The notes beneath the pieces were generated by a model. It was not told the origin of the DNA, made no database searches, and saw nothing but the letters and a program-made list of their open reading frames with translations. Positions 1 through 8,469 of a stretch of 64,000 nt of DNA are shown here, piece after piece (positions within the stretch are counted from its first letter, which is position 1; each line of letters starts with the position of its first letter). A program made the position numbers and the translations under genes. This DNA is from Glycomyces sambucus (GTDB lineage: Bacteria > Actinomycetota > Actinomycetes > Mycobacteriales > Micromonosporaceae), in assembly GCF_900102815.1 (NCBI RefSeq), contig NZ_FNGF01000004.1, positions 62,001 to 126,000 on the forward strand. The letters are read 5' to 3'.

Positions 1-786
1 GTGGTCGACCCAGGGTCCGGTGGCGTTGAGGACGACGTGGGCGTCGACGCCGAACTCGGTGCCGTCGAGGCGGTCGCGCAGTTCGGCGCCGCTGACGCGG
101 CCCTTGACGCCCTGCCTGCCGGTGAAGCGCAGGCCGGTGACCTCGGCGTGGTTGAGGACGACGGCACCGGCGTCGGCGGCGGCGCGGACGGTCATGAGGG
201 CCATGCGGGCGTCGTTCATCTGGCTGTCGCCGTAGACGGCGACGGCCTTGAGGTCGTCGATGCGCAGTTCGGGCACGGCCATGCGGGCCTTGACCGGGTT
301 GAGGAGGTGGCCGACGCCGTCGCCGAAGCCGGAGAGCGCGGAGTAGGCGAAGACGCCGGCGCCCATCTTGGCGGCGCCGTGGGGCCCGTTCTTGTAGATG
401 GGCAGGTAGAAGGTGAGGGGCCGGGAGAGGTGCGGGGCCACTTGGCGGGTGAGGGCGCGGCGTTCGAAGTGGTTCTCGGCGACGAGTTTGACGGCGCCGG
501 TCTGGAGGTAGCGGAGTCCGCCGTGGAGGAGTTTGGAGGAGGCCGAGGAGGTGGCTCCGGCGAAGTCGCCGGAGTCGACCAGGGCCACCCGCAGTCCCGA
601 CTGGGCGGCGTGCCAGGCGGTGGAGATGCCCAGGATGCCGCCGCCGATGACGAGCAGGTCGAACGTGGTGTTCGACAGCGCGTCGCGCTGCTCGGCCCGG
701 TCCGCGCGCTCGGTCCAGTGCGCGTTCGCGATCCGCGCGACGGTCGGGTCCTCCCAGTTGGCGGGGAGGTGCTGCAAGGTGGTCAT
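1..786 (-). CDS. glpD: Glycerol-3-phosphate dehydrogenase, C-terminus cut by window edge
   Basis: FAD-dependent enzyme oxidising glycerol 3-phosphate to dihydroxyacetone phosphate at the inner face of the membrane. I translated it directly from the minus strand: it starts MTTLQHLPANWEDP at 786 and has the FAD dinucleotide-binding motif GGGILG at residues 48-53, followed by the family motif SSKLLHGGLRYL at about 83-94. About 262 residues are visible; the family is about 500-570 residues long, so roughly half the gene lies outside the window. It starts 36 bp after the glpK stop and is the last visible gene of the glpF-glpK-glpD operon, the same order as gylCAB of Streptomyces. The family assignment is secure; the missing part cannot be checked. 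Confidence 0.93.
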   Translation of the reverse strand, partial: MTTLQHLPANWEDPTVARIANAHWTERADRAEQRDALSNTTFDLLVIGGGILGISTAWHAAQSGLRVALVDSGDFAGATSSASSKLLHGGLRYLQTGAVKLVAENHFERRALTRQVAPHLSRPLTFYLPIYKNGPHGAAKMGAGVFAYSALSGFGDGVGHLLNPVKARMAVPELRIDDLKAVAVYGDSQMNDARMALMTVRAAADAGAVVLNHAEVTGLRFTGRQGVKGRVSGAELRDRLDGTEFGVDAHVVLNATGPWVDH

Positions 787-821
787 GGCCGACTCCTCAT
801 TCCACGGTGTTCATAGGGCGT

Positions 822-2351
822 CTAGTCCTCGAGCCAGCCCATGGTGCGCTCGACGGCCTTGAGCCAGTTCTTGTATTCGCGGTCCCGCAGGTCCGAGTCC
901 ATGTCGGGGGTCCATTCCGCGGCCCGGCGCCAGTTGGCGCGCAGGTCCTCGGTGGAGTTCCAGAAGCCGACGGCGAGCCCGGCCGCGTAGGCGGCGCCGA
1001 GGCAGGTGGTCTCGGCGACCATCGGGCGCACGACGGGGGCGTCGAGGACGTCGGCGAGGAACTGCATGAGGAGGTTGTTCGAGGTCATGCCGCCGTCGAC
1101 CTTGAGCGCGGAGAGTTCGACGCCGGAGTCCTTGGTCATGGCGTCGGTGATCTCGCGGGTCTGCCAGGCGGTGGCCTCCAGGACGGCGCGGGCGATGTGG
1201 GCCTTGGTGACGTACCTGGTGAGGCCGGCGATCACGCCGCGGGCGTCGGAGCGCCAGTAGGGCGCGAAGAGCCCGGAGAAGGCCGGCACGAAGTAGGCGC
1301 CGCCGTTGTCCTCGACGGAGAGCGCGAGGGTCTCGATCTCGGCGGCGGTGCTGATGAGGCCCATCTGGTCGCGCATCCACTGGACGAGCGAGCCGGTGAC
1401 GGCGATGGAGCCTTCGAGGGCGTAGACCGGGTCCTGCTCGCCGATGCGGTAGCCGATGGTGGTGAGCAGGCCGGATTCGGAGTGGATGAGCTTCTCGCCG
1501 GTGTTCATGAGCATGAACGTGCCGGTGCCGTACGTGGACTTGGCCTCGCCGGTGGAGAAGCAGGTCTGCCCGAAGAGGGCGGCCTGCTGGTCGCCGAGGG
1601 CGGAGGCGACGGGGACGCCGCCGAGGAGCTGGCCGAGGGTGCCGCCGGTGACCTCGCCGTAGATCTCGGAGGAGGAGCGGATCTCGGGGAGGACCTGGAG
1701 GGGGACGCCCATCTCGGCGGCGATGTCCTCGTTCCAGCTCAGGTCCTCGAGGTTCATGAGGAGGGTGCGGGAGGCGTTGGTGACGTCGGTGACGTGGACG
1801 CCGCCGTTGACGCCGCCGGTAAGGTTCCAGATGACCCAGGAGTCCATGGTGCCGAAGAGGAGGTCGCCGGCTTCGGCCTTGGCGCGCAGGCCGTCGACGT
1901 TGTCGAGGAGCCAGGCGATCTTGGGTCCGGCGAAGTAGGCGGCGAGGGGGAGGCCGGTCTCGCGGCGCCAGCGGTCCTGGCCGGCGTCGCCGCCGAGCTG
2001 CTTGCAGAGCTGGTCGGTGCGGGTGTCCTGCCAGACGATGGCGTTGTGGGCCGGCTGGCCGGTGTGCTTGTCCCACAGCATGGTCGTCTCGCGCTGGTTG
2101 GTGATGCCGATCGACAGGATGTCGTCGCGGCGGGCGCCGGCCTTGACCATGGCCCCGGCGACCACTTCCTGGACGTTGCGCCAGATCTCCGCGGCGTCGT
2201 GCTCGACCCAGCCGGGCTTGGGGAAGATCTGCTCGTGCTCCTTCTGGTCGACGGCGACGATGCGGCCGTCGCGGTCGAAGATGATGCACCGGCTGGACGT
2301 GGTGCCCTGGTCGATGGCCGCGATGAACGGGCCGCTGTGCGAGTCGGTCAT
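822..2351 (-). CDS. glpK: Glycerol kinase
   Basis: Phosphorylates glycerol with ATP in the cytoplasm. 509 residues, the usual length. The FGGY-kinase N-terminal phosphate motif DQGTTSSR is at residues 14-21, and the second ATPase lobe is recognisable by [17 protein letters not shown] and the [14 protein letters not shown] segment near the C-terminus. The reading frame extends 23 codons upstream to 2420, but that part overlaps the end of glpF; the chosen ATG at 2351 gives [16 protein letters not shown], where glycerol kinases normally begin. It lies 55 bp after glpF and 36 bp before glpD, so co-transcription is likely, under control of the IclR-type regulator at 3456-4220. Confidence 0.97.
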   Translation of the reverse strand: MTDSHSGPFIAAIDQGTTSSRCIIFDRDGRIVAVDQKEHEQIFPKPGWVEHDAAEIWRNVQEVVAGAMVKAGARRDDILSIGITNQRETTMLWDKHTGQPAHNAIVWQDTRTDQLCKQLGGDAGQDRWRRETGLPLAAYFAGPKIAWLLDNVDGLRAKAEAGDLLFGTMDSWVIWNLTGGVNGGVHVTDVTNASRTLLMNLEDLSWNEDIAAEMGVPLQVLPEIRSSSEIYGEVTGGTLGQLLGGVPVASALGDQQAALFGQTCFSTGEAKSTYGTGTFMLMNTGEKLIHSESGLLTTIGYRIGEQDPVYALEGSIAVTGSLVQWMRDQMGLISTAAEIETLALSVEDNGGAYFVPAFSGLFAPYWRSDARGVIAGLTRYVTKAHIARAVLEATAWQTREITDAMTKDSGVELSALKVDGGMTSNNLLMQFLADVLDAPVVRPMVAETTCLGAAYAAGLAVGFWNSTEDLRANWRRAAEWTPDMDSDLRDREYKNWLKAVERTMGWLED

Positions 2352-2406
2352 GGTGCGCTCCAAAACGTCGTTGTCGAGGCGGGATAAGTCGATTGTGTCG
2401 TCATGG

Positions 2407-3180
2407 CTAGGCGAAGGCAACGTTGTAGAGGAGGCCGGCGAGGACGGCGCCGACGACGGGCCCGACCACCGGGACCCAGGCGTAGCCCCAGTCCGAGCGG
2501 CCCTTGTGCTTGAGCGGCAGGAGGGCGTGGACGATGCGGGGGCCGAGGTCGCGGGCGGGGTTGATGGCGTAGCCGGTGGGCCCGCCGAGGGAGAGGCCGA
2601 TGCTGACGACGACGAGGGCGGTGATGAGGACGCCGAGGGTGCCGAGTCCTTCGCCGGAGCCGTTGAGGCCCTGGGTGAGGATGGCGATGAGGAGGACGAA
2701 GGTGCCGATGACCTCGGTCGCGAGGTTCATGGCGGCGTTGCGGACCTCGGGGCCGGTGGAGAAGATGCCGAGGACGGGGCCGGCCTTGGCGTCGTCGGGG
2801 CCTTCGGCGGGTTCGGGCTGGCCGGCGAGGTCGGCCATGTGGGCCTGGAACTGGCCGTAGTAGGCGACCCAGACGAGGAACGCGCCGATCATGGCGCCGA
2901 CCATCTGCGAGCCGATGTAGAGGGGGACCTGGTCCCAGTCGGTGCCGCCGGTGACGGCGAGGCCGATGGTGACGGCGGGGTTGAGGTGGGCGCCGGAGAC
3001 GCCGGCCGAGACGTAGGCGGCGGTGAGCACGGCGAAGCCCCACCCGAAGGTGATCGCGAGCCATCCGGCGTTCTGGGCCTTGGACTTCTTGAGGGTGACC
3101 GCGGCGCAGACGCCGCCGCCCAGCAGGATCAGCAGGGCCGTGCCGACGACCTCGCCGATGATGATGTCTGTGTTGGACAC
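2407..3180 (-). CDS. glpF: Glycerol uptake facilitator (aquaglyceroporin)
   Basis: MIP-family channel letting glycerol diffuse across the membrane. 257 residues with six predicted membrane helices and both half-helix NPA signatures: [12 protein letters not shown] in the first half and [11 protein letters not shown] in the second. The track of hydrophobic segments and the length match GlpF. I place the start at GTG 3180 because AAAGGAG lies 8 nt upstream; an ATG at 3228 is in frame but would put the ribosome-binding site inside the gene. First gene of the operon; kinase glpK follows after 55 bp. The roughly 110-bp leader upstream carries the palindrome at 3288-3300. Confidence 0.95.
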   Translation of the reverse strand: MSNTDIIIGEVVGTALLILLGGGVCAAVTLKKSKAQNAGWLAITFGWGFAVLTAAYVSAGVSGAHLNPAVTIGLAVTGGTDWDQVPLYIGSQMVGAMIGAFLVWVAYYGQFQAHMADLAGQPEPAEGPDDAKAGPVLGIFSTGPEVRNAAMNLATEVIGTFVLLIAILTQGLNGSGEGLGTLGVLITALVVVSIGLSLGGPTGYAINPARDLGPRIVHALLPLKHKGRSDWGYAWVPVVGPVVGAVLAGLLYNVAFA

Positions 3181-3278
3181 TTGCGACTCCTTTGTCCGTG
3201 CCCGAGTGGGGCCCCGGGGGTGCCGCACTCGTTGGAAGGGCTTTGTTCACGCCAGTGGCCAGAGTGACCGCTGAAGCC

Positions 3279-3300
3279 GTTTAGCGTTCGACAATGTCGA
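3279..3300. promoter_or_regulatory. Candidate IclR/GylR operator before glpF
   Basis: Positions 3288-3300 are a perfect odd palindrome, TCGACA-A-TGTCGA, directly preceded by GTTTAGCG (3279-3286). The 12-mer CGTTCGACAATG (3285-3296) recurs exactly at 4342-4353 before the regulator gene. Repeated motif and position between regulator and structural genes suggest the binding site of the IclR-type regulator; this is inference. Confidence 0.55.
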
Positions 3301-3455
3301 CCGGCGTACGCAAAGCGTCCTCCTATGTTACCTGCACGTCAATAGATATGTGACGACCACCACAATCCAATCCTCGAACCATGCGAAACGCCTGCAAGAC
3401 AGGCATAGCAGGACCACAGCCGGCCCGCAGCAAAGTGGAGGAAATGGGCAGAACG

Positions 3456-4220
3456 CTAGAAGGGCTTGGCCCCGAGGTCGCGCGAGACCGAGCGGGCGGT
3501 GTCGCGGACGGCCGCGACCAGCTCGGGACGCAGGTCGCCGTCCTTGCAGACGCGCTCGACGGCGCCGGTAATGCCGACCGCGCCGACGGGGAGGCGGTGC
3601 CGGTCGAAGATCGGCGCGGCCACCGAGGCCACGCCCTCCCAGGTCTCGTCGAGGTCGGTCGCGTAGCCCTGGGCGCGGGTGCGCTCCAGGACCCGCTCGA
3701 TCTCGGGCAGGCCGGTGAGCGTGCGAGCGGTGAACGCCTCGCGCTCGGCCTCCACCAGCTCCGCGTGCGCCACCGGGTCGAACGCGGTGAGCACCTTGCC
3801 CAGCGCGGTCGAGTGCATCGGCTGCATCGCGCCGACCTCCAGGACCTGGCGGCTGTCGTCGGGGCGGAAGACGTGGTGGACGATGAGGACGCCGTGCTGG
3901 TGGACCACCCCGAGGTAGACCGCCTCGCCGCCCGAGCGGGCCAGGTCGTCGGTCCACACCAGCGCGCGGGCGCGCAGCTCGTGCACGTCGAGGTAGGTGG
4001 TGCCCAGGCGCAGCAGCTCGGCGCCGAGCTGGTACCGGCCCGAGCCGGGGTCCTGCTCCACGAAGCCCTCGTGCTGGAGGGTGCGCAGGATGCCGTGGGC
4101 CGTGGCCTTGGCCAGGCCGAGCGCCGAGGCGATGTCCGACAGGCCGAGCCGCCGCTCGCCGCCCCCGAGCAGCCGCAGCATGGCCGCCGCGCGCTCCAGC
4201 GACTGGATGTGCTTCGCCAT
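3456..4220 (-). CDS. IclR-family transcriptional regulator of the glycerol operon
   Basis: 254-residue IclR-type regulator. The N-terminal winged helix-turn-helix covers about residues 6-65 (LGLSDIASALGLAKATAHGILRTLQ is the DNA-reading part), followed by the GAF-like effector domain with the family pattern HSTALGKVLTAF at about 140-150 and the C-terminal stretch VGAVGITGAVER. It precedes glpFKD on the same strand, 275 bp from glpF, exactly as gylR precedes gylCAB in Streptomyces, so it is probably the glycerol-responsive repressor; I leave the symbol blank because orthology is inferred from position. Shared operator-like sequences before it and before glpF suggest it also regulates itself. 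GGAGGCGGGCGG just before the ATG gives a plausible ribosome-binding site. Confidence 0.9.
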   Translation of the reverse strand: MAKHIQSLERAAAMLRLLGGGERRLGLSDIASALGLAKATAHGILRTLQHEGFVEQDPGSGRYQLGAELLRLGTTYLDVHELRARALVWTDDLARSGGEAVYLGVVHQHGVLIVHHVFRPDDSRQVLEVGAMQPMHSTALGKVLTAFDPVAHAELVEAEREAFTARTLTGLPEIERVLERTRAQGYATDLDETWEGVASVAAPIFDRHRLPVGAVGITGAVERVCKDGDLRPELVAAVRDTARSVSRDLGAKPF

Positions 4221-4268
4221 CCGCCCGCCTCCGTTCCGGTCCCGTCAAGGATGCGGCAGGACGTTCGG

Positions 4269-4325
4269 TCGAACTCCGCCGCGCTTCGGCCGCGATTCCT
4301 TCGAACTCTGCCGCGTTCGGCTGCG
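4269..4325. repeat. Imperfect tandem repeat in the regulator leader
   Basis: Two copies of a 25-26 nt unit, 4269-4294 and 4301-4325, both beginning TCGAACTC and ending with a TTCGG-YYGCG block. The TCGAAC core resembles the half-site of the candidate IclR operator, so the repeat could hold extra operator half-sites in the 5' leader of the regulator. Confidence 0.5.
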
Positions 4326-4342
4326 CTCAGGTGAACACCGCC

Positions 4343-4359
4343 GTTCGACAATGCTAAAC
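4343..4359. promoter_or_regulatory. Candidate IclR operator before its own gene
   Basis: GTTCGACAATGCTAAAC at 4343-4359 shares CGTTCGACAATG with the glpF leader, and its complement begins GTTTAGC, as does the glpF site. It lies 123 bp upstream of the regulator start, fitting autoregulation. Confidence 0.5.
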
Positions 4360-4426
4360 ACTATCGGCCCTTGCCGACCAGATCGGGACCGACACCGCAC
4401 TCGACCGGACGATGGGAACGCGAAGC

Positions 4427-4450
4427 GGCGGCGGGCCGGGGCCCGCCGCC
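4427..4450. terminator. GC hairpin after the metalloprotease gene
   Basis: A perfect 10-bp stem, GGCGGCGGGC (4427-4436) with its complement at 4441-4450 and a 4-nt loop, lies 24 bp beyond the stop of the minus-strand gene ending at 4475. No T-run follows, as is common in high-GC terminators. Confidence 0.55.
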
Positions 4451-4474
4451 GCCGGATCGTCGTGTCAAGGGGCG

Positions 4475-5719
4475 CTAATAGCCGTAGCGGCTCTTGAGGT
4501 GGCGCCACCAGTCGCGGAGCATCCACTGGTCGAACGCGGTGATCGTGCTGGAGGAGCCGGCCTTCATGATGAAGCAGCACTGGCCGGTCGGGGTCCAGTC
4601 GTAGAAGTCGTCCAGGCCGAACGTGTGCCCGAGCTCGTGCAGGTAGATGTGAATCTGCGCCGAGTCCAGGGCGTTCACGAAGTACTCCTGGCCCATGCGC
4701 TGGCCCCAGTCGCCGCCCGCGCCGCCGCCCATGCCCTGGGTGAGCCACAGGCTCTGGTCGTAGTGCCGCGCCGCGCCGCCCGGGCACTGGGAGTAGTTCC
4801 CGTCCTGGTGGAAGAAGCGGCCGCACTCCTCGGCGCACTGCGGGGCGTCCTCGCGGATGTCCCCGATGTAGACGTCGACCGAGTCGTCGCTCCACTGGAG
4901 GAGGTCGCGGTCGTAGGCGGCCCAGCCGACCACGTTGACCTCGATCCGGTCGAACGGCCACTCGTTCCAGCCGGCCATCTGGTCGAACCAGCGGTCGTAC
5001 TGGTCCTGGAGCTTCGCGGCGATCCGGTCGCGGGTCTGGGCCGTCACGGTGTTCTGCGAGTCCCAGCGGACGCAGTAGCTGATCGTCCCGCCGGTGGCCA
5101 TGACCTGGTCCCAGCCGAAGTTGCGGAAGTTCAGGTCGTAGGTGTCCTCGACGTGGTCCCACACCTCGCCCAGGGGCTGCACCAGGTTCGCGGGCGGGTT
5201 CCACTCGTCCTGGCCGGGGTTCCCCGTCGGGGTCGCGGTGGGGGTGGGCGAGGCGCTGGTGGGGGTCGGCTGGACGGCGCCGGTGCACTGGACCCCGTTG
5301 AGCTTGAACGAGGCCGGGGCCGCGTTCTGGCCGCCGGAGGTGGTGCCGGAGAAGCCGAAGCTCACGGTGGCGCCGGTGGCGAGGCGCCGGTTGTACTCGA
5401 CGCCGACGGCGGTCACGTGCGCCCCGGACTGGGTCGCGGTGGCGTTCCAGGCGTTCGTGACCTTCTGGCCGCCGGCGTAGTCCCATTCGAGGCGCCACGG
5501 GTCGACCGCGGCCGCACCGAGGTTGGTGACCTCCACATCGGCGTTGTAGCCGCCGGGCCACTGGGCCGTGAGCCGGTATTCGACGTCGCACCCGGCGGTC
5601 TGGGCCGAGGCGGGGTTCATGGCGAAGGAGGCGAGGCTCGCGGCGATGGCGACGGCGGCCATGCCCGCCAGCACCATGCCGAGTCTTCGTCCGCGGATCT
5701 TGGGGAGTGCCGGTCCCAT
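4475..5719 (-). CDS. Secreted cellulose-binding zinc metalloprotease
   Basis: Predicted exported 414-residue protein. Signal segment at 1-40 (RR, hydrophobic stretch, ASAQ); CBM2-type cellulose-binding domain at 44-146, bounded by two cysteines (C44, C145) with conserved tryptophans; a Thr/Pro/Ser linker at 151-170; then a catalytic region ending with the metalloprotease motif HELGHTFGLDD at 361-371 (two His and a third Asp/His-type ligand) and a downstream CCFIMKAG resembling a Met-turn. This domain pair would tether a peptidase to cellulose. The frame is open upstream to 5890 but residues before M58 look non-coding and overlap the divergent lactonase start; ATG 5719 puts the signal peptide at the N-terminus. 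Protease subfamily not identified. Confidence 0.8.
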   Translation of the reverse strand: MGPALPKIRGRRLGMVLAGMAAVAIAASLASFAMNPASAQTAGCDVEYRLTAQWPGGYNADVEVTNLGAAAVDPWRLEWDYAGGQKVTNAWNATATQSGAHVTAVGVEYNRRLATGATVSFGFSGTTSGGQNAAPASFKLNGVQCTGAVQPTPTSASPTPTATPTGNPGQDEWNPPANLVQPLGEVWDHVEDTYDLNFRNFGWDQVMATGGTISYCVRWDSQNTVTAQTRDRIAAKLQDQYDRWFDQMAGWNEWPFDRIEVNVVGWAAYDRDLLQWSDDSVDVYIGDIREDAPQCAEECGRFFHQDGNYSQCPGGAARHYDQSLWLTQGMGGGAGGDWGQRMGQEYFVNALDSAQIHIYLHELGHTFGLDDFYDWTPTGQCCFIMKAGSSSTITAFDQWMLRDWWRHLKSRYGY

Positions 5720-5882
5720 GTCGTTGTCCCGTCTGTTCAGACGCGGCCGGGCCTGTTCCCGGCTCAGCAGTCTCAGGGTAGAGCGGTAACACGGGCGACA
5801 CAACGAACCGCGCACAGAAAATCGAAAAGTTTCGATACCGTAGATTCGGCGGCGACACGACTGCGACTCCGGGAGGTCTCCG

Positions 5883-6773
5883 TTGATCAAGACGCCAGTG
5901 CGCTTCGAGGTGCACGACGGCCGCTTCGACGTCGGCGGCGACGACTACCTCGAACGCCTCTTCTTCGGCGGCCGCTGGACCGAGGGCCCCGTCTACGTGC
6001 CGCACGGGAAGTACCTGCTGTTCAGCGACATCCCGAACGACCGGATCATGCGGTGGGACGAGACCGACGACTCCGTCAGCGTCTTCCGCTCCCCCGCCGG
6101 CCACACGAACGGGCACACCCTCGACCGGCAGGGCCGCCTGGTCTCCTGCGAGCACGGCGGGCGGCGCGTGACGCGCACCGAGCTCGACGGGTCCGTGACC
6201 GTGCTCGCCGACCGGTGGGAGGGGAGGCGGTTCAACAGCCCCAACGACGTCGTCGTGGACTCGACCGGCGCGGTCTGGTTCACCGACCCGCCCTACGGCA
6301 TCCTCAGCGACTACGAGGGGCACGCGGCCGATCCGGAGATCGACGGCTGCCACGTCTACCGGATCGACCCCGCGAGCGGCGAGGTCGCGCGGGTCGCCGC
6401 CGACTTCGAGCGGCCCAACGGGCTCGCCTTCTCCCCCGACGAGCGGACCCTCTACATCGCCGACACCGCCCGCGGCCACCTCCGCGCGTTCGCCGTCGAC
6501 GGCGGGACGCTGCGCGGCGGCGACGTGTTCACCGAGTCGCCCGGCGGGAACTTCGACGGGCTCCGCACCGACACCGCCGGCCGCGTCTGGGCCGCCGCCG
6601 CGGACGTGTACTGCTTCGACCCCGACGGCACCCACCTGGCGACGCTCCCGATCCCCCAGCCCGCGGTGTCCAACCTGGTCTTCGGCGGCCCCAAGCGCAA
6701 CCGCCTGTTCGTGACCGCCACGGACTCGGTCTACTCGATCATGCTGAACACGGGCGGGGCCTGGCGGCTGTAG
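5883..6773 (+). CDS. SMP-30/gluconolactonase family protein
   Basis: 296-residue six-bladed beta-propeller hydrolase of the SMP-30/gluconolactonase/LRE family, probably opening a sugar lactone; substrate unknown and no signal peptide, so cytoplasmic. Family landmarks: the metal-ligand glutamate in WTEGPVYVP (about residue 40), RFNSPNDVVVDSTGAVWFTDP (about 118-140), FERPNGLAFSPDERTLYIADT (about 178-200) and GNFDGLRTDTAGRVWAA (about 226-242). Start is TTG at 5883 with GGGAGG 6 nt upstream; no better ATG or GTG exists at the N-terminus of the family. Divergent from the metalloprotease (163 bp between starts) and convergent with the exchanger gene, 4 bp away. Confidence 0.88.
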   Translation: MIKTPVRFEVHDGRFDVGGDDYLERLFFGGRWTEGPVYVPHGKYLLFSDIPNDRIMRWDETDDSVSVFRSPAGHTNGHTLDRQGRLVSCEHGGRRVTRTELDGSVTVLADRWEGRRFNSPNDVVVDSTGAVWFTDPPYGILSDYEGHAADPEIDGCHVYRIDPASGEVARVAADFERPNGLAFSPDERTLYIADTARGHLRAFAVDGGTLRGGDVFTESPGGNFDGLRTDTAGRVWAAAADVYCFDPDGTHLATLPIPQPAVSNLVFGGPKRNRLFVTATDSVYSIMLNTGGAWRL

Positions 6774-6777
6774 CCGC

Positions 6778-8463
6778 CTACTGGAGCGCGTGCGCCATCG
6801 CGACGACGATCGGGCCCAGCAGCGGCAGGACGACGTTCGAGAAGGCGTAGACGATCGTGTAGGCCATGAGCGGCGTCGCGTTGCCCGCCGCGGCCTGGAC
6901 CGCCGTGACGCCCGGCGTCGAGCACTGCTGGCCCGTGACCGAGCCGAGCGTGAGCGGCGCCGGGAGCTTCATGACCTTCCAGGCCACGAACAGCGAGACG
7001 AACGCCGGGATCGCGGTCATCGCGATGCCCGCGATCGGCAGGCCGATCCCGAACTCCTTGACCAGTTCGACCGCCTGCGGGCCGGACGAGAGCCCGACCG
7101 CGCAGATGAACGTGGCGAGGCCCAGCGTCTTGATGACGTCGGCGGCCCCTGAGTCGTACTGCCCGAACGTGGGCCGCTTCGAGCGGATCCACCCGAACAG
7201 CAGGCCCGCGAGCAGGCAGCCGCCGCCGGTGCCGAGCGTCAGCGGGATCGTCCCCACCGTCCACACCAGCATGCCGATGAGGAAGCCGAGCACCACGCCC
7301 ACGGCGATGAAGACCATGTCGAAGGTGACCTTCGGGTCGACCCGGAAGCCGATCTTCGGGATCGCGCGCTCCATGTCCCGCGCCGCGCCCGAGATCCGCA
7401 CGGTGTCGCCGCGCTGGATCAGCGTCTCCGGCTGCACCGGCAGCTCGTGGTCGCCGCGGGTGATCCGCTGGAGGAACACGCCGCGGCGCTCCTCCGCGAA
7501 GTCCCGCCGGATGTCGGCGAGCGTCGAGGACTTGTAGTCCTTGCGGGTCACCACCACGTCGGCGAGGTCGAGGTTCATCGCCATCGACTCGTCGAGGTCG
7601 ACCTCCGCGCCGATGCGCGGCGTCGACCCGGCCAGGGCCTCGCGGCGGCCGACCACGAGGATGCGGTCCCCCTCGGCCAGCCGCAGGTCCTGGGACAGCG
7701 GCAGCGCCGCCCCTTGGCGCGAGACCTCCTCCACGGAGACCTCGCCGAGGTCGCTCTGGAGCTCCCCGACGGTGCGCCCGGCGGCCGCGGTGACGCGGTA
7801 CTCGCGGCCCACGACGGCCGGCGCCGCGGGCGCGGCGGTGGCCTCGTCGGCGGCCCCGCCGAGCTTCTTCCACAGCTTCGCCGCCTCCTCGCGCAGGTCG
7901 ATCCGCATGATGAGCGGGAAGAACTGGCTGGAGAGCAGCACGATCGTGATGAGACCGCAGATGTAGGAGATCGAGTACGCGGTGCCGACGTTGGCCTGGA
8001 GCGTCGCGATCCGGTCGGCCGACAGGTCGAGGCGCCCGATCGCGTCGGTCGCGGTGCCGACCGCGGCCGACTCGGTGGCGCCGCCGGCCAGGAGCCCCGC
8101 GGCCGTGCCCTCGTCGAGGTTCATGACGAGGATCGCGACCGCGGTGATCGCCAGGACCGAGACGACCTCGATGCCGGTGAAGGTCGCGTACCGCAGGCTC
8201 TTGCGGTTGAGGCTGGCGAAGAACGTCGGCCCCGAGATGTAGCCGAGGGTGAAGATGAACAGCGCGAACGCGATCGTCTTCACCTGGTCGTTCAGCGTGA
8301 TGTCGGCGAACATGCCCAGGAAGATCGCCACGATGAGCGTCCCGGCGACGCCGCCGAGCGAGATCTTCCAGATCCGGACCTTCCCCACCGCGAAGCCCAG
8401 TGCCAGGCACACGAACAGCGCGATCTCGGGCGTGTCCGAGAGGGTCTGCTTGATCCAGTCCAT
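6778..8463 (-). CDS. aspT: AspT-type aspartate:alanine exchanger (copy 1)
   Basis: Membrane antiporter of the AAE family, 561 residues. Two blocks of hydrophobic helices (about 10-190 and 385-560) flank a central soluble region with two TrkA-C-like folds, the layout of AspT. Conserved features include GGATESAAVGTATDAIG in the first half, and GGGCLLAGLLFGWIRSKRPTFGQ with SVTGQQCSTPGV in the second. AspT exchanges external aspartate for alanine made by aspartate decarboxylation; that consumes a cytoplasmic proton and so generates proton-motive force. The gene follows aspD by 6 bp, last in the aspT2-aspD-aspT1 operon. Specificity is inferred from this context; other AAE members carry succinate or unknown substrates. 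Confidence 0.85.
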   Translation of the reverse strand: MDWIKQTLSDTPEIALFVCLALGFAVGKVRIWKISLGGVAGTLIVAIFLGMFADITLNDQVKTIAFALFIFTLGYISGPTFFASLNRKSLRYATFTGIEVVSVLAITAVAILVMNLDEGTAAGLLAGGATESAAVGTATDAIGRLDLSADRIATLQANVGTAYSISYICGLITIVLLSSQFFPLIMRIDLREEAAKLWKKLGGAADEATAAPAAPAVVGREYRVTAAAGRTVGELQSDLGEVSVEEVSRQGAALPLSQDLRLAEGDRILVVGRREALAGSTPRIGAEVDLDESMAMNLDLADVVVTRKDYKSSTLADIRRDFAEERRGVFLQRITRGDHELPVQPETLIQRGDTVRISGAARDMERAIPKIGFRVDPKVTFDMVFIAVGVVLGFLIGMLVWTVGTIPLTLGTGGGCLLAGLLFGWIRSKRPTFGQYDSGAADVIKTLGLATFICAVGLSSGPQAVELVKEFGIGLPIAGIAMTAIPAFVSLFVAWKVMKLPAPLTLGSVTGQQCSTPGVTAVQAAAGNATPLMAYTIVYAFSNVVLPLLGPIVVAMAHALQ

Positions 8464-8469
8464 GCCGCG

